Part shown: in pieces, positions 55,220-64,000 of the stretch | Numbering within the stretch: position 1 is the stretch's first letter | How the letters are laid out: every line of letters starts with the position of its first letter | The notes under the pieces: generated by a model | Databases searched by the model: none | What the model was told of the DNA's origin: nothing | What the model saw: only the letters and a program-made list of their open reading frames with translations | Assembly (NCBI RefSeq): GCF_029338375.1 | Contig: NZ_CP119804.1 | Span: 1,488,001 to 1,552,000, forward strand | DNA length: 64,000 nucleotides | From: Halorussus lipolyticus | GTDB lineage: Archaea > Halobacteriota > Halobacteria > Halobacteriales > Haladaptataceae | Direction of reading: 5' to 3' | Translations under genes and position numbers: made by a program

Positions 55220-56056
55220 TCACCGAATCTTCCGCACGTTACTGATGTCGAACCCGCCGTCGTGAATCTCGGTCTCGAACCGGATGATGTCCTCCTGCTC
55301 CAACCGCGAGAGGACGCCCCTAAATTCCCGAACGAACATCACCCGGTCGCGCTCGCTCCCGCCGGTCTCCCACTCGAAAGCGATGGTGCCGTCCGCCGCG
55401 CCCATCAGACTGCCCATCTCCTCGGTTGTCAGGGCCTCCTGATTCACCAGCACGAGAATCAAACCGTCCCACGCGCGCGAGGCCTTCTGAAGTCCTTTCA
55501 CGAGTAGGGTGATGTCGCTCCAGTCTAAGTGTTCGTTCGGCGCTCGGGCGAGGTCCGTCAGGGAGTCGATGAGGACCAGATTCCCCGGCGCGTTCTGGTT
55601 GAGGTACTCGCCCAGCGCCTCCAGCACGCCGCGCCGGTCGCTCCCCTGCCCGAGGTCGGTGATGGTCTGGGTCTTGCGGGTGTACCACTCGCGGGGGATG
55701 GCCGAGAGCTGGAAGTACTCTTGGCTGAAGTCGGCGAACTCCACGGCCCGGACGCCCGCGCGAACGAGGTCCTCGCTCATCGTGAACTCGATTTCCTGCT
55801 TGAGTTCGTTCCCGCTGGCGGTGAACGAGACGTAGTGTATCTCCTCGGGGACGGCGGCGCGCTCGGACACGTCGCCGTAGTGAAGTTCGAACTGGTCGTC
55901 GTCGGTGTGGGCCAACCCGTTGATGGTCGCCGCGGTGTAGCAGAACTCGCGGGCACCGGCCCCGGCCTCGCCCGCCAGCAGGACCACGCTTCCGGGCGGG
56001 GCACCACCGCCGATGATGTCGTCCAGTCGGGAGACGCCGAAGGGGACTCGCTCCAT
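55220..56056 (-). CDS. RecA/KaiC-like ATPase-fold protein with degenerate Walker A
   Basis: 278 residues of the RecA-superfamily (KaiC/RAD55-like) fold: VPFGVSRLDDIIGGGAPPGSVVLLAGEAGAGAREF at the start and a Walker B-like strand NLVLIDSLTDLARAP. The P-loop reads GEAGAGARE where GxxGxGK[S/T] is expected: the Lys is Arg and the Ser/Thr is Glu. The rest of the fold is intact. Haloarchaea have a group of such proteins, often called HTR-like. It may bind nucleotide weakly or act as a regulator. It is convergent with the low-GC orphan. Confidence 0.85.
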   Translation of the reverse strand: MERVPFGVSRLDDIIGGGAPPGSVVLLAGEAGAGAREFCYTAATINGLAHTDDDQFELHYGDVSERAAVPEEIHYVSFTASGNELKQEIEFTMSEDLVRAGVRAVEFADFSQEYFQLSAIPREWYTRKTQTITDLGQGSDRRGVLEALGEYLNQNAPGNLVLIDSLTDLARAPNEHLDWSDITLLVKGLQKASRAWDGLILVLVNQEALTTEEMGSLMGAADGTIAFEWETGGSERDRVMFVREFRGVLSRLEQEDIIRFETEIHDGGFDISNVRKIR

Positions 56057-56561
56057 TGATTCGTTTCGGGTGGTCGCAACCGCGGTGCTTGTGTCTTTCG
56101 TCTGTGTGGAGAAATCCGCTAGAGGTTCGTTGGGGACTCACCGCGGCTCTGTGTATCCACGCATCAAAGACAATAAAATAGCCTCTTGAAATAGAATTAC
56201 AATCACTAAACATCGGATTTTATTTCCTGAATTCGGAGGAAAGCCAGTCAGCAGACCGACTATCGCTTGAGTAACGGAAGACCGCGACCGCACAGCACCA
56301 ACTCCACCGCAACCGCACCAGAGATGCGGCCGAGCGTGACTCCGGCGCGTCCCGTGGTCGGCGGAAATGCGCCACCCCGCGGAAAATCCGACTTGCGCAC
56401 GCGAGAGTTCAAATACGAAAGCGCAACCAATCTCGCCCGGACGTTTCGCGTCGTTGCGAACAGGGAGGTGGCGAGTCAGTCACCAGCGTCGATGACCTCG
56501 CAACGACCAGTCCGACTACTCCGAGAGGACGAAGCCAAGCCAACGAGAGCCACAGCACCCC
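56057..56561. other. Intergenic region, nothing recognised
   Basis: This 505-nt gap has an AT-rich part (about 56165-56230), possibly a promoter region for the RecA/KaiC-like gene's strand, and a GC-rich part without credible codon usage. No RNA gene or repeat could be identified. Confidence 0.5.
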
Positions 56562-57527
56562 TCAGCCATCGATTCGCGCTCCTCGATTCCGAGGCCCGGC
56601 GACCAGCACCTCACCGCCGACGCCCGCCGCCGAGAGCGCCGCGTGGGCCGCTTCGCGGGCCGCGTCCGCCCGGCATTCGGTGGTGACGCCGTAGACCGCC
56701 GGTCCCCACGACGACTGCCCAGCACCGGCTATCGCGGGCGACTCCGAAAGCTCCGCGACCAACTCGCCGACCGGCGGGCGGTAGACCCCGCCCTGTTCGT
56801 CGGCGTACCACGCGCCGTTGAGGCGGCCGACCTCTGCCACCGCCGCGCCGAACCGCTCAGCGTCGGCCTCCGCGACGGCCGGGAGGAGACGCCGAGTCAC
56901 GACTGCGGCGATTTCGTCGGCGAGGGTTGGGTCGGCGCGCTCGACCACCGAGCGCATGCTGGCCTCCTCGTCGTCGCCGCTCCTGCCGGGTTCCGAGTCG
57001 GGAAGGACGACCACGAAACGCCAGTCTTCGGGGACTGCGTGGCGGGCCGCGACCGCTGGGACCGACCACTCGCCCCGAGGAGGCCGGTCGGCGGTGAACC
57101 GCTCGGTCGGGTGGCCCGAGTCCAGAACGAACCCGCCCGACTCGAAGGCGGCGACGCCGACGCCGCTTCGACCGCCGCGGCCCAGTTTCGGGGCGCGCTC
57201 CCGGACCGCTGGGTCGCAGTCGTGCGCTCTCGCCACCGCTGAGACGACGGTGAGTGCCAACTGGGTTCCGCTCCCGAGGCCGACGTGGCGCGGCAGGGCC
57301 TCCTCGACGGTCACGTCAGCGCCCGGCACGCCGAGGAGTTCGACCGCTTGCCGGGCGTACTCGCTGGCGGCGTCGTGGGCACATCGAACCTCGTCGGCGG
57401 GGTCGGCAGTCACGACGACTCGCGGCGAGTCGAGCGCGACACCGAGCGACCCGTAGAGTCGCTCGTGGGCCAGCGAGAGGTTCTGAAAGCCGAAGTGGAG
57501 GCGCGCTCCGGCGGCGACGCGAGTCAT
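56562..57527 (-). CDS. Beta-ribofuranosylaminobenzene 5'-phosphate synthase-like protein (GHMP fold)
   Basis: 321 residues of the GHMP-kinase fold. The ATP-loop-like block LPRHVGLGSGTQLALTVVSAVARAH is followed by GRGGRSGVGVAAFESGGFVLDSGH and the C-terminal GAGQSSWGPAVYGVT. The layout matches beta-RFAP synthase, which condenses p-hydroxybenzoate or p-aminobenzoate with PRPP in methanopterin biosynthesis. Mch nearby supports a methanopterin-type cofactor. Whether the enzyme acts on the same substrate in a haloarchaeon is not proven. The gene is 66 nt downstream of a glycosyltransferase gene in the same direction, so they may share a transcript. Confidence 0.85.
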   Translation of the reverse strand: MTRVAAGARLHFGFQNLSLAHERLYGSLGVALDSPRVVVTADPADEVRCAHDAASEYARQAVELLGVPGADVTVEEALPRHVGLGSGTQLALTVVSAVARAHDCDPAVRERAPKLGRGGRSGVGVAAFESGGFVLDSGHPTERFTADRPPRGEWSVPAVAARHAVPEDWRFVVVLPDSEPGRSGDDEEASMRSVVERADPTLADEIAAVVTRRLLPAVAEADAERFGAAVAEVGRLNGAWYADEQGGVYRPPVGELVAELSESPAIAGAGQSSWGPAVYGVTTECRADAAREAAHAALSAAGVGGEVLVAGPRNRGARIDG

Positions 57528-57593
57528 GCCCCGAAGTTGGGGTGGCCCGGTGTTGCGGGTTCCGATAGTGGCAAAAAGTGGTCAGGTCGGCCG

Positions 57594-58553
57594 TCAGCCC
57601 AGTTCGCCGAGAACGTGGTCGGCGACTCGACCGATTCCGTTCTCGTGGGTCGGGGCCTCCGGGGGATGCTGGACCGCTCGGGCGACGTGGGTGACGGAGT
57701 GTTCGACCTGAAAGCCCTCGACGCCGCGGCGTTCGAGAACCCGCGTGACGCCGTGTTGCTCGTCGGTGAACGGGTAGACTACGCAGGGCGTCCCGGCGAC
57801 GGCGGCCTCCATCACGGTGGAGTAGCCAGAGCAGACTACCACGTCGGCCGACCGAATCCACGGCAGGAGCGCCGGAACTGGCTCCCACCGGTCGTCGCCG
57901 ACCAGCGTCACCTCGTGGCCCTCGGTTCGGAGCGTCTCGGCCAGCACGTCGAAGTTGGTCGAGTAGACGCTCGGCACGACCAACACCTCGACGCTCTCGT
58001 CTGGCGGCGGGCACTCGTCCGGGTCGAGCGCGATGGGTGGCACGTGAGTCACGCCCGGCGGGTCGCCCTCGTCGGGCGGCCAGACCGCCGGATAGAGGAA
58101 CGACTCGGCCGCGCCCAACTGGTAGCGATTGAGAAGCCACGTGAACACCTGTTCGACCGCGGCGTCGTAGTAGGAGGCCGCGTTGTGGGTCACGATGTAG
58201 AGGGGCGTCCCGGTCAGCGGCGCGGCCATCGCGGCGAACATGTCGTCGGTGACGAGCGCGGCGGGGTCCTCTCGCCGAAGCCATCGCACGAAGTCGAAGA
58301 CGCGCTTGCCGCTGTAGGGAAGGCTCCGGGTCAGCACCCGGCCGAGCGACCCCTGTTGGTAGTCGCCGATGTAATCGACCGGCGCGGCCCGGAACACCTC
58401 GTAGCCGTTGTGTTCGATGAAGCGCGAACCGGGGCCGCCGCCGGCGAGGACGACCCCCGCACCCGCGTCCTCGAAGGCTTGGGCGACGGCGAGCATCCGA
58501 GTCGCGTGGCCAGCGCCTTCGGGGTAGTGGGCGACGGCGACCGTCTGGTCCAT
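57594..58553 (-). CDS. Glycosyltransferase (MurG/GT28-like)
   Basis: 319 residues with the GT-B layout. The N-terminal Gly-rich start (VAVAHYPEGAGHATRMLAVAQAFEDAGAGVVLAGGGPGS) and the C-terminal donor site (PALLPWIRSADVVVCSGYSTVMEAAVAGTPCVVYPFTDEQHG) resemble MurG-type glycosyltransferases. The sugar and acceptor are unknown, but haloarchaeal cell-surface or lipid glycosylation is plausible. An AACATACTTTT TATA-like box on its strand (58578-58588) is about 28 nt upstream of the ATG at 58553, so I chose that start over longer frames. Confidence 0.87.
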   Translation of the reverse strand: MDQTVAVAHYPEGAGHATRMLAVAQAFEDAGAGVVLAGGGPGSRFIEHNGYEVFRAAPVDYIGDYQQGSLGRVLTRSLPYSGKRVFDFVRWLRREDPAALVTDDMFAAMAAPLTGTPLYIVTHNAASYYDAAVEQVFTWLLNRYQLGAAESFLYPAVWPPDEGDPPGVTHVPPIALDPDECPPPDESVEVLVVPSVYSTNFDVLAETLRTEGHEVTLVGDDRWEPVPALLPWIRSADVVVCSGYSTVMEAAVAGTPCVVYPFTDEQHGVTRVLERRGVEGFQVEHSVTHVARAVQHPPEAPTHENGIGRVADHVLGELG

Positions 58554-58820
58554 GCCGTCCCTTCGGCCGCCGCCCGAAAAGTATGTTCTCATTCTAGGAT
58601 TTCGCCGGCTTACCCGGCGACGACCGGTATTTCGCCACGTTACGACGATGGAGCCTTCGTTTCGGAATTTCGGCCGCGGAACGCCCACCGAGACCTGTCG
58701 GCGTGACTGTCTATTGACAGCACGCGGCGAGGAGAGTCCCACTCGGTCGAGCGCGAGTGGTGAGACAGAAACATCTGTCCGAGGGCGGCAACTTAAGCCG
58801 TTCGGCCGCCATCCCGATGT

Positions 58821-60533
58821 ATGACCGAGAAACCCGAAACTCTGCGAAGTAGCGAGGTCACCGAAGGCGTCGAACGGGCACCCCATCGGGCGATGTTCCG
58901 CGCGATGGGCTACGACGACGACGACCTCTCGTCGCCGATGGTCGGCATCGCCAACCCGGCGGCCGACATCACTCCCTGCAACGTCCATCTGGACGACGTG
59001 GCCGCCGCGGCCTACGACGGCGTGGACCGAGCGGACGGGATGCCAATCGAGTTCGGGACCATCACCATCTCGGACGCCATCTCGATGGGGACCGAGGGGA
59101 TGCGGGCCTCGCTGGTCTCCCGCGAGGTCATCGCCGACTCGGTGGAACTGGTCGCGTTCGGCGAGCGCATGGACGGCCTCGTGACGATTGGGGGATGCGA
59201 CAAGAACCTGCCGGGGATGATGATGTCTGCGATTCGGACCGACCTGCCCTCGGTCTTTTGCTACGGCGGGTCCATCGTGCCGGGCGAACACGACGGTCGG
59301 GAGGTCACCATCCAGAACGTCTTCGAGGGCGTCGGCGCAGTCGCCGAGGGCGAGATGACCGAGGAGGAACTGGACGACTTGGAGCGCCACGCCTGCCCCG
59401 GCGCTGGCTCCTGCGGCGGGATGTTCACCGCGAACACGATGGCCTCGATTTCGGAGGCGCTTGGCCTCGCGCCCCTCGGGAGCGCCGGGGCACCCGCCGA
59501 GTTCGAGGAGCGATACGAAATCGCGGAGCGCGCCGGGGAACTCGCCACCGAGTGCATCGAGGACGACCGACGACCCTCCGACATCCTCGACAAGCGGTCG
59601 TTCGAGAACGCCATCGCCTTGCAGGTCGCAATCGGCGGGTCCACCAACGGCGTCCTCCACCTGCTGGCGCTGGCGGCCGAGGCCGGAATCGACCTCGACA
59701 TCGAGGAGTTCGACCAAATCTCCCGCCGGACGCCCAAAATCGCCAACCTCCAACCCGGCGGCACCAAGACCATGCTCGACCTCTACGAGCAGGGCGGCGT
59801 CCCGGTCGTGATTCGCAGACTCGTGGAGGCCGACCTGTTCGACGGCGACGCCATGACCGTCACGGGGCGGACGATTTCCGAGGAACTGGACGAACTCGAC
59901 CTGCCCGCGGACGACGCAATCGACGCCGAGTTCGTCCGCCCGGTTTCCGACCCCTTCCACGACGAGGGCGCAATCAAGATTCTGACGGGCAACCTCGCGC
60001 CCGACGGCGGCGTGCTGAAGGTCACGGGCGAGGACGACTTCCACCACGAGGGACCGGCCCGCGTGTTCGAGACCGAGGAGGACGCGATGAAGTACGTCCA
60101 AGAGGGTCGAATCGAGTCGGGCGACGTTATCGTCATCCGCAACGAAGGGCCGCAGGGCGGACCGGGGATGCGCGAGATGCTGGGCGTCACCGCCGCAGTC
60201 GTCGGCGCGGGCCACGAGGACGACGTGGCGATGGTCACGGACGGCCGGTTCTCGGGCGCGACTCGCGGGCCGATGATTGGCCACGTCGCCCCCGAATCGT
60301 TCTCCGGCGGGCCAATCGGCGCGCTGGAAGACGGCGACCACGTGACCATCGACATCCCCGACCGGACGCTCGCGGTGGACCTCGCCGACGAGGAAATCGA
60401 GTCGCGTCTCGACGCCCGCGACGACCCGGAACTGGCGTATCAGAACGGCGTGCTGGCCAAGTACGGCGCTACCTTCGGCTCTGCGGCCAACGGCGCGGTG
60501 ACGAATCCGGGCGTGAAACCCAGCGAGGAGTAG
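58821..60533 (+). CDS. ilvD: Dihydroxy-acid dehydratase
   Basis: 570 residues. It converts 2,3-dihydroxy-isovalerate or its methyl analogue to the 2-keto acid in valine and isoleucine synthesis. The iron-sulphur cysteines are in [22 protein letters not shown] and [17 protein letters not shown]. The acidic Mg-binding block and [18 protein letters not shown] are present. A TTAAG element about 28 nt upstream is the likely promoter. The gene stands alone; other branched-chain genes are not nearby. An 18-bp palindrome follows its stop. Confidence 0.97.
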   Translation: MTEKPETLRSSEVTEGVERAPHRAMFRAMGYDDDDLSSPMVGIANPAADITPCNVHLDDVAAAAYDGVDRADGMPIEFGTITISDAISMGTEGMRASLVSREVIADSVELVAFGERMDGLVTIGGCDKNLPGMMMSAIRTDLPSVFCYGGSIVPGEHDGREVTIQNVFEGVGAVAEGEMTEEELDDLERHACPGAGSCGGMFTANTMASISEALGLAPLGSAGAPAEFEERYEIAERAGELATECIEDDRRPSDILDKRSFENAIALQVAIGGSTNGVLHLLALAAEAGIDLDIEEFDQISRRTPKIANLQPGGTKTMLDLYEQGGVPVVIRRLVEADLFDGDAMTVTGRTISEELDELDLPADDAIDAEFVRPVSDPFHDEGAIKILTGNLAPDGGVLKVTGEDDFHHEGPARVFETEEDAMKYVQEGRIESGDVIVIRNEGPQGGPGMREMLGVTAAVVGAGHEDDVAMVTDGRFSGATRGPMIGHVAPESFSGGPIGALEDGDHVTIDIPDRTLAVDLADEEIESRLDARDDPELAYQNGVLAKYGATFGSAANGAVTNPGVKPSEE

Positions 60534-60542
60534 CAACTAAAT

Positions 60543-60560
60543 TATTGCTCTAGAGCAATA
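60543..60560. repeat. 18-bp perfect palindrome after ilvD
   Basis: TATTGCTCTAGAGCAATA is fully self-complementary. It starts 10 nt after the ilvD stop and is followed by an AT-rich tract, so it may terminate ilvD and, in the other direction, the methyltransferase gene. An operator is also possible. Confidence 0.55.
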
Positions 60561-60634
60561 GAAGATTGTTCTTGTAATTATAAATATTTCCCGGTGGGGT
60601 CCGGCGGGATAACGGTTGCCAGACCGGCCCGCGT

Positions 60635-61333
60635 CTACACCTCGATTCGGAGGAGTTCGTCGGCCCCGCGCTGGAACTCGAAGGGCACGGAGCGAATCTC
60701 GGTCTCGTAGCCTTCCTCGGCCAGCATATCCAGCAGTTCGTCCAGTCGGGGGTAGCGGTGGCCGTCGAATCGTTCGAGGGGGTAGACCCGAACCTCGTCG
60801 CTGGCCACGCGGGCGAGTTCCAGCAAGGACCGCTCGTGGAACTCGTGGTCGAGTTTGTCCATGTAGAGGAACATCAAGTGGGCCGACAGCACCAGCGAGA
60901 ACGAGTCGTCCTCGAAGGGCAGGTCCGGGAGTTTCGCCGGGAGGTACCGACCGGTGTCGAAGCGGTCCTCGTAGTCGTCGATGAACGCTTGGTAGGCCTG
61001 ACTCCAGTGGGCGCGCACGTCGGCCACGTCGTCGTAGAACTCCCAGACGAACTGGTCTTCCACGCCGTCGAACCCGGCGATTGCCCGGTCGATGTCCTCC
61101 TCGCACTTCTGGCGCAACTCGTCGGGCGGAACGTCGTACATCAGGTCCACGCCGACTGCCTCGATGCCGCGCGTGTTCGCCTCGGAGACGAACGCGCACG
61201 CACCGCCCGGACAGTCGAGGACTGACTCCCCCTCCCACGCCGAGAGGTCGAGGTCGAACATGTGTTCGTACTCCGTCACAGTCCGGCCGATGAACGCGAC
61301 GTCGTCTATCGCGTACGTCTCCGTGCCGTTCAT
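60635..61333 (-). CDS. Class I SAM-dependent methyltransferase
   Basis: 232 residues of the Rossmann methyltransferase type. Motif I is VLDCPGGACAFVSEANTRGIEAVGVDLMYD, motif II follows and FEDDSFSLVLSAHLMFLYMDKL matches the family's region after motif IV. The GGACAF loop is slightly unusual. The target is unknown. On its strand a GGAGGT ribosome site lies about 7 nt before the ATG, and a TTTTATAATC box lies just upstream. The gene converges on ilvD. Confidence 0.85.
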   Translation of the reverse strand: MNGTETYAIDDVAFIGRTVTEYEHMFDLDLSAWEGESVLDCPGGACAFVSEANTRGIEAVGVDLMYDVPPDELRQKCEEDIDRAIAGFDGVEDQFVWEFYDDVADVRAHWSQAYQAFIDDYEDRFDTGRYLPAKLPDLPFEDDSFSLVLSAHLMFLYMDKLDHEFHERSLLELARVASDEVRVYPLERFDGHRYPRLDELLDMLAEEGYETEIRSVPFEFQRGADELLRIEV

Positions 61334-61540
61334 ACTTGTTACCTCCCAGCTTTCTGATTATAAAATTATCCTAGCTAATTAATCATATAACGGGACGCCG
61401 AAATACCCTTTCTGGGTCGTGAAACTCGCCACAATTTGGCTTCCGCTTCGATAAATTCGAGTAACAACTACGTTATCTATTCTCAGGACTGATAAGATTA
61501 TAACAATAAAGTTAAGTCGGATAAGTATAATTCATGATGT

Positions 61541-62071
61541 ATGGCAACGCAAAAAGTATTCAGCACTGATGGCGAAGTAAGCGGACAGACTGTGCGGTCG
61601 GTCGTCGAAGGCGTCGGCCAGTTCTCGAGTACGTACAAGGACCGCGCGCTTAACATCCTCGACGACCACGGCCTCCCGGAACCCGAGGAGGACGAGTGGT
61701 ACTCGTGGGGCGCGTACATCGACGCCTTCGAGGAACTCGCCGATACCGTCGGTCCGAAGACCGTGACCAAAATCGGCTCCGAGATTCCGGAACTCGTTGA
61801 CTGGCCGCCGACCATCGACAGCGTGGCGGGTGGACTCGAAGCCCTCGACGAACAGTACCAGAACACCCATCGCGGCGACGAAATCGGCTACTACGACTTC
61901 GAGAAGACCGGCGACCGGGGCGGCGTCATGGAAGCCAAGAACCCCTACCCCGCGTCGCTCGACGAGGGTCTGCTGAAGGCCACCGCCGAGAAGTTCAGCG
62001 GCGACGACGCCTTCGTCCGCGTCGAGCAGACCAGCGACGGCGACGTTACCACCTTCCAGATTTCTTGGTAG
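61541..62071 (+). CDS. Conserved haloarchaeal protein, possible sensor-domain fold
   Basis: 176 residues. The N-terminal half is helical (VSGQTVRSVVEGVGQFSSTYKDRALNILDDHGL, WGAYIDAFEELADTVG). The C-terminal part (DEIGYYDFEKTGDRGGVMEAKNPYPASLDEGLLKATAEKF) has the order of segments seen in HNOB/V4R-type sensor proteins. That similarity is by eye and weak. It has an AT-rich promoter region (ATAAGTATAA). It lies between the methyltransferase and BKACE genes without obvious linkage. Confidence 0.55.
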   Translation: MATQKVFSTDGEVSGQTVRSVVEGVGQFSSTYKDRALNILDDHGLPEPEEDEWYSWGAYIDAFEELADTVGPKTVTKIGSEIPELVDWPPTIDSVAGGLEALDEQYQNTHRGDEIGYYDFEKTGDRGGVMEAKNPYPASLDEGLLKATAEKFSGDDAFVRVEQTSDGDVTTFQISW

Positions 62072-62103
62072 CGCCCCGCGTTACCGAGGCGACTCTCTCC
62101 GTC

Positions 62104-63171
62104 CTATCGCGGTGAGGTGTACTCCATCCCGAGGAACTCCCGCGCCCGGTCGGGGTCGGTGATGACCTCTCTGCCGAGCATCTCGGCGAGTTCGACCGCC
62201 ATCTCCACGACTTCCGAGTTCTTCTGAATTAGTTCGTCCCGGTGGGGATAGCGCCAGTAGGCGTCCTCGATACCGACTCGGATGACGTTCGCACCGGCGA
62301 CTAACCCCATCATCAGCATCGGAAGCCAGTTCCGACCGCCGGGATAGAGACCGACCACGCTGTTTTCGATACTCTGGCGCACGTTGTATATCTCCGAGAG
62401 GACCTTGAAGTACGACCACGGGTCGTTCTCGGTGGTCAGCGAGTCGTGGGCACCCGCCCGGATGCAGAGGACGTGGGGTTCCCAGACTGTCTCGTCTTGG
62501 TCGATGAGGTGGTGTTTGATGTCCCGCAGGACGTGGGTGTCGTAGAGTTGGAAGATGGGCTTGACGCCCTTGTCCTCGTAGTAGCGACATGCCTCCCGGA
62601 TGGACGACATCGAGTGGAGCGCCCCCGCGCCGAACAGTCCCGGCGGCAGGATGACGCTCCCCTGACAGTACTTGTTGCCGTCGCCGCGTTCGAGGAGGTC
62701 GGCCACCCCCGAGACGTAATCGGCGTGCGGGGCGACCTCCCACCCTTGCGAGAACGTCACCACGTCGCCGCACTCCTCGAACACGGGGTCGAGGAGGTCC
62801 ACCAACAGTTCGTTGTCGTTCCACTGTGGACGGCGGTCCTCGTCGCGCGGGTGGACGTGGACCGCGGCGGCCCCGGCGTCCACGCTATCGACCAACTCCT
62901 GAATCTGCTCGCCTTTGGAGTCGGGGACCGCGGGGTAATGCTCGCCGCCGGGTTGCCACCCCGGATACGCGCACTCGATGATGACCGGGCTGTCCATCGT
63001 GTCGATGGACTCCTGCTCGTGGACCGGGAAGAACTGCTTGGCGGCCTCCGCGGTGAACGTCCCGGAAGGCTCCAACTCGTCGAACGGGATGTCGTCGTAG
63101 AGGTTCCTGTGGAGCGCCCGGTCGTCGGAATCGGGGCCGTGGTCGTCGGCGTCGGAATTGGGACGAACCAT
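62104..63171 (-). CDS. BKACE family enzyme (3-keto-5-aminohexanoate cleavage-like) with N-terminal extension
   Basis: 355 residues, longer than the usual 270-310. About 65 residues precede the BKACE core, which starts VIIECAYPGWQPGG. The zinc-binding His pair is in AAAVHVHPRDED and the substrate-Glu region in YPGWQPGGEHYPAVP. The second half (GLYPGGRNWLPMLMMGLVAGANVIRVGIED) is conserved. BKACE enzymes cleave beta-keto acids with acetyl-CoA. The acid used here is unknown. The ATG at 63171 is preferred over an upstream start because a TATTTAAG box lies about 29 nt before it. Confidence 0.88.
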   Translation of the reverse strand: MVRPNSDADDHGPDSDDRALHRNLYDDIPFDELEPSGTFTAEAAKQFFPVHEQESIDTMDSPVIIECAYPGWQPGGEHYPAVPDSKGEQIQELVDSVDAGAAAVHVHPRDEDRRPQWNDNELLVDLLDPVFEECGDVVTFSQGWEVAPHADYVSGVADLLERGDGNKYCQGSVILPPGLFGAGALHSMSSIREACRYYEDKGVKPIFQLYDTHVLRDIKHHLIDQDETVWEPHVLCIRAGAHDSLTTENDPWSYFKVLSEIYNVRQSIENSVVGLYPGGRNWLPMLMMGLVAGANVIRVGIEDAYWRYPHRDELIQKNSEVVEMAVELAEMLGREVITDPDRAREFLGMEYTSPR

Positions 63172-63467
63172 GTTTCCCCTCTTTTCAGTATTAATACTTA
63201 AATATTTCCTCAAGTGAAAATACGTCGCGGAACTCGCTCCTTTCGGAGATAAGTGTGCGATGAACGCATCTCAGGTGACGATGAGCCAGCGAAACCGGCC
63301 ACTGAGTTAGAGACGTCTGTTGTTACTCCAGAAGTAGCCCGTCTCCACTCGACTCCTGTCGTCGCCAGCCGCGATGCGACTCGACTACCCACTGATGGTT
63401 CTCGCCGAGTAGCGTCCGAAAAATGGAACCGCAAAAACCGGAGTGGTCCGGTAGTTAGTTAGCTAGT

Positions 63468-64000
63468 TTAGTTGCTACGGCGGAGCGCCAGTAGCGCGGC
63501 GGCGACGAGGGCGACGAGGGCAACACTCACGCCGAAGCCGGGGATGCCACCGTCACTGCTCGTGGTGGTGGTCTCCTCGGTCGTGGTTTCCTCGGTCGTG
63601 GTGGTGGTCTCCTCGGTCGTCTCCTCGGTCGTCTCCTCGGTCGTCGTGGTGGTCTCCTCGGTCGTCGTGTTGTTCGAGGAGGTGGTCGTGGTGGTCGGCT
63701 GGTCGCCTTCAGCGTCCGCGCTCACGGTACCGGAGATGGTGTCGTAATCGACACTCGCACCGGTGTTGCGGAGCGAGACGGTGAACTCGGTGCCGTTGTT
63801 GGCGTCACTGAAGTTGAGCGGGGCGGAGAAGCCGCCGTCCGAACCAACTTCGACGCTGGCCGACTTCAGGAAGGAACCGCCAGCCTTGGCCTGCACGGTG
63901 AATTCCGTGCCAGGCGCGAGGTTGGTGGTACCCGTGATGTTGGCCGAGCCAACAGGCACGACGACGTCGTTGCCGCCGTTGATTTCAGCCGAGCGGTCCT
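63468..64000 (-). CDS. PGF-CTERM surface protein, C-terminal part only
   Basis: Only the last roughly 177 residues are in the window; the 5' end is outside. Visible are a beta domain of the BGTF surface type (GSANITGTTNLAPGTEFTVQAKAGGSFLKSASVEVGSDGGFSAPLNFSDANNGTEFTVSLRN) and a Thr/Glu stalk of tandem ETTTTTEETTEE-like units. A PGF-CTERM signal (GIPGFGVSVALVALVAAALLALRR) ends the protein. It is probably an S-layer or other cell-surface glycoprotein with an O-glycosylated stalk, processed by archaeosortase as for the giant subtilase. Confidence 0.9.
   Translation of the reverse strand, partial: DRSAEINGGNDVVVPVGSANITGTTNLAPGTEFTVQAKAGGSFLKSASVEVGSDGGFSAPLNFSDANNGTEFTVSLRNTGASVDYDTISGTVSADAEGDQPTTTTTSSNNTTTEETTTTTEETTEETTEETTTTTEETTTEETTTTSSDGGIPGFGVSVALVALVAAALLALRRSN

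Overview
The window is from a haloarchaeon (class Halobacteria). The DNA is GC-rich, the proteins are strongly acidic, and many genes have a TATA-like box 25-28 nt upstream of the start codon, which implies leaderless transcripts. Typical haloarchaeal families are present: HalOD1, PGF-CTERM surface proteins, Tat-exported proteins, an acidic-tailed uS3 and an eL32 with a helix-hairpin-helix extension. I cannot assign a genus.

Layout. 1-28.7 kb is a mosaic of short, mostly monocistronic housekeeping and accessory genes: a pilin-like surface protein (partial), HMG-CoA synthase, an HTH regulator, acetyltransferases, an amidohydrolase, RfcL, a membrane-bound HTH protein with a secreted partner, an NhaC antiporter, a polar amino-acid ABC transporter operon, a half-size heme A synthase, a TumE-like/HTH toxin-antitoxin pair, malic enzyme and a soluble chemotaxis transducer. 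28.8-31.6 kb encodes one large Tat-exported protein with thermonuclease and lamin-tail domains. 32.6-45.4 kb is the complete S10-spc ribosomal operon on the minus strand: 24 genes with no gap over 4 nt, from a SPOUT methyltransferase through uL15, including RNase P protein Rnp1. secY does not follow uL15. 45.8-46.1 kb holds a tRNA-Gly(GCC) and a second copy of its 3' end. 46.4-52.5 kb is a 2033-residue cell-surface subtilase. 52.6-64 kb carries a thiamine-binding protein, mch, a RecA/KaiC-like protein with a broken Walker A motif, a beta-RFAP synthase-like protein, a glycosyltransferase, ilvD, a methyltransferase, a BKACE enzyme and the C-terminal part of another PGF-CTERM protein.

How the genes work together. 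The ribosomal block makes both subunits plus Rnp1, and ends at a T-rich terminator. The three ABC genes form one importer. Mch and the beta-RFAP synthase-like protein both point to a methanopterin-type C1 carrier. The large exported proteins (surface protein, nuclease, subtilase, second PGF-CTERM protein) suggest an active cell surface.

I found no intact insertion sequence, CRISPR array or rRNA. The best leads are: the M24-like protein that has lost four of five metal ligands; the multidomain exported nuclease; a small four-helix membrane protein resembling Pycsar/SLATT effectors; the membrane HTH/secreted-protein pair; the tRNA 3'-end duplication; strong unexplained palindromes; and several genes under 50 codons with good promoters.
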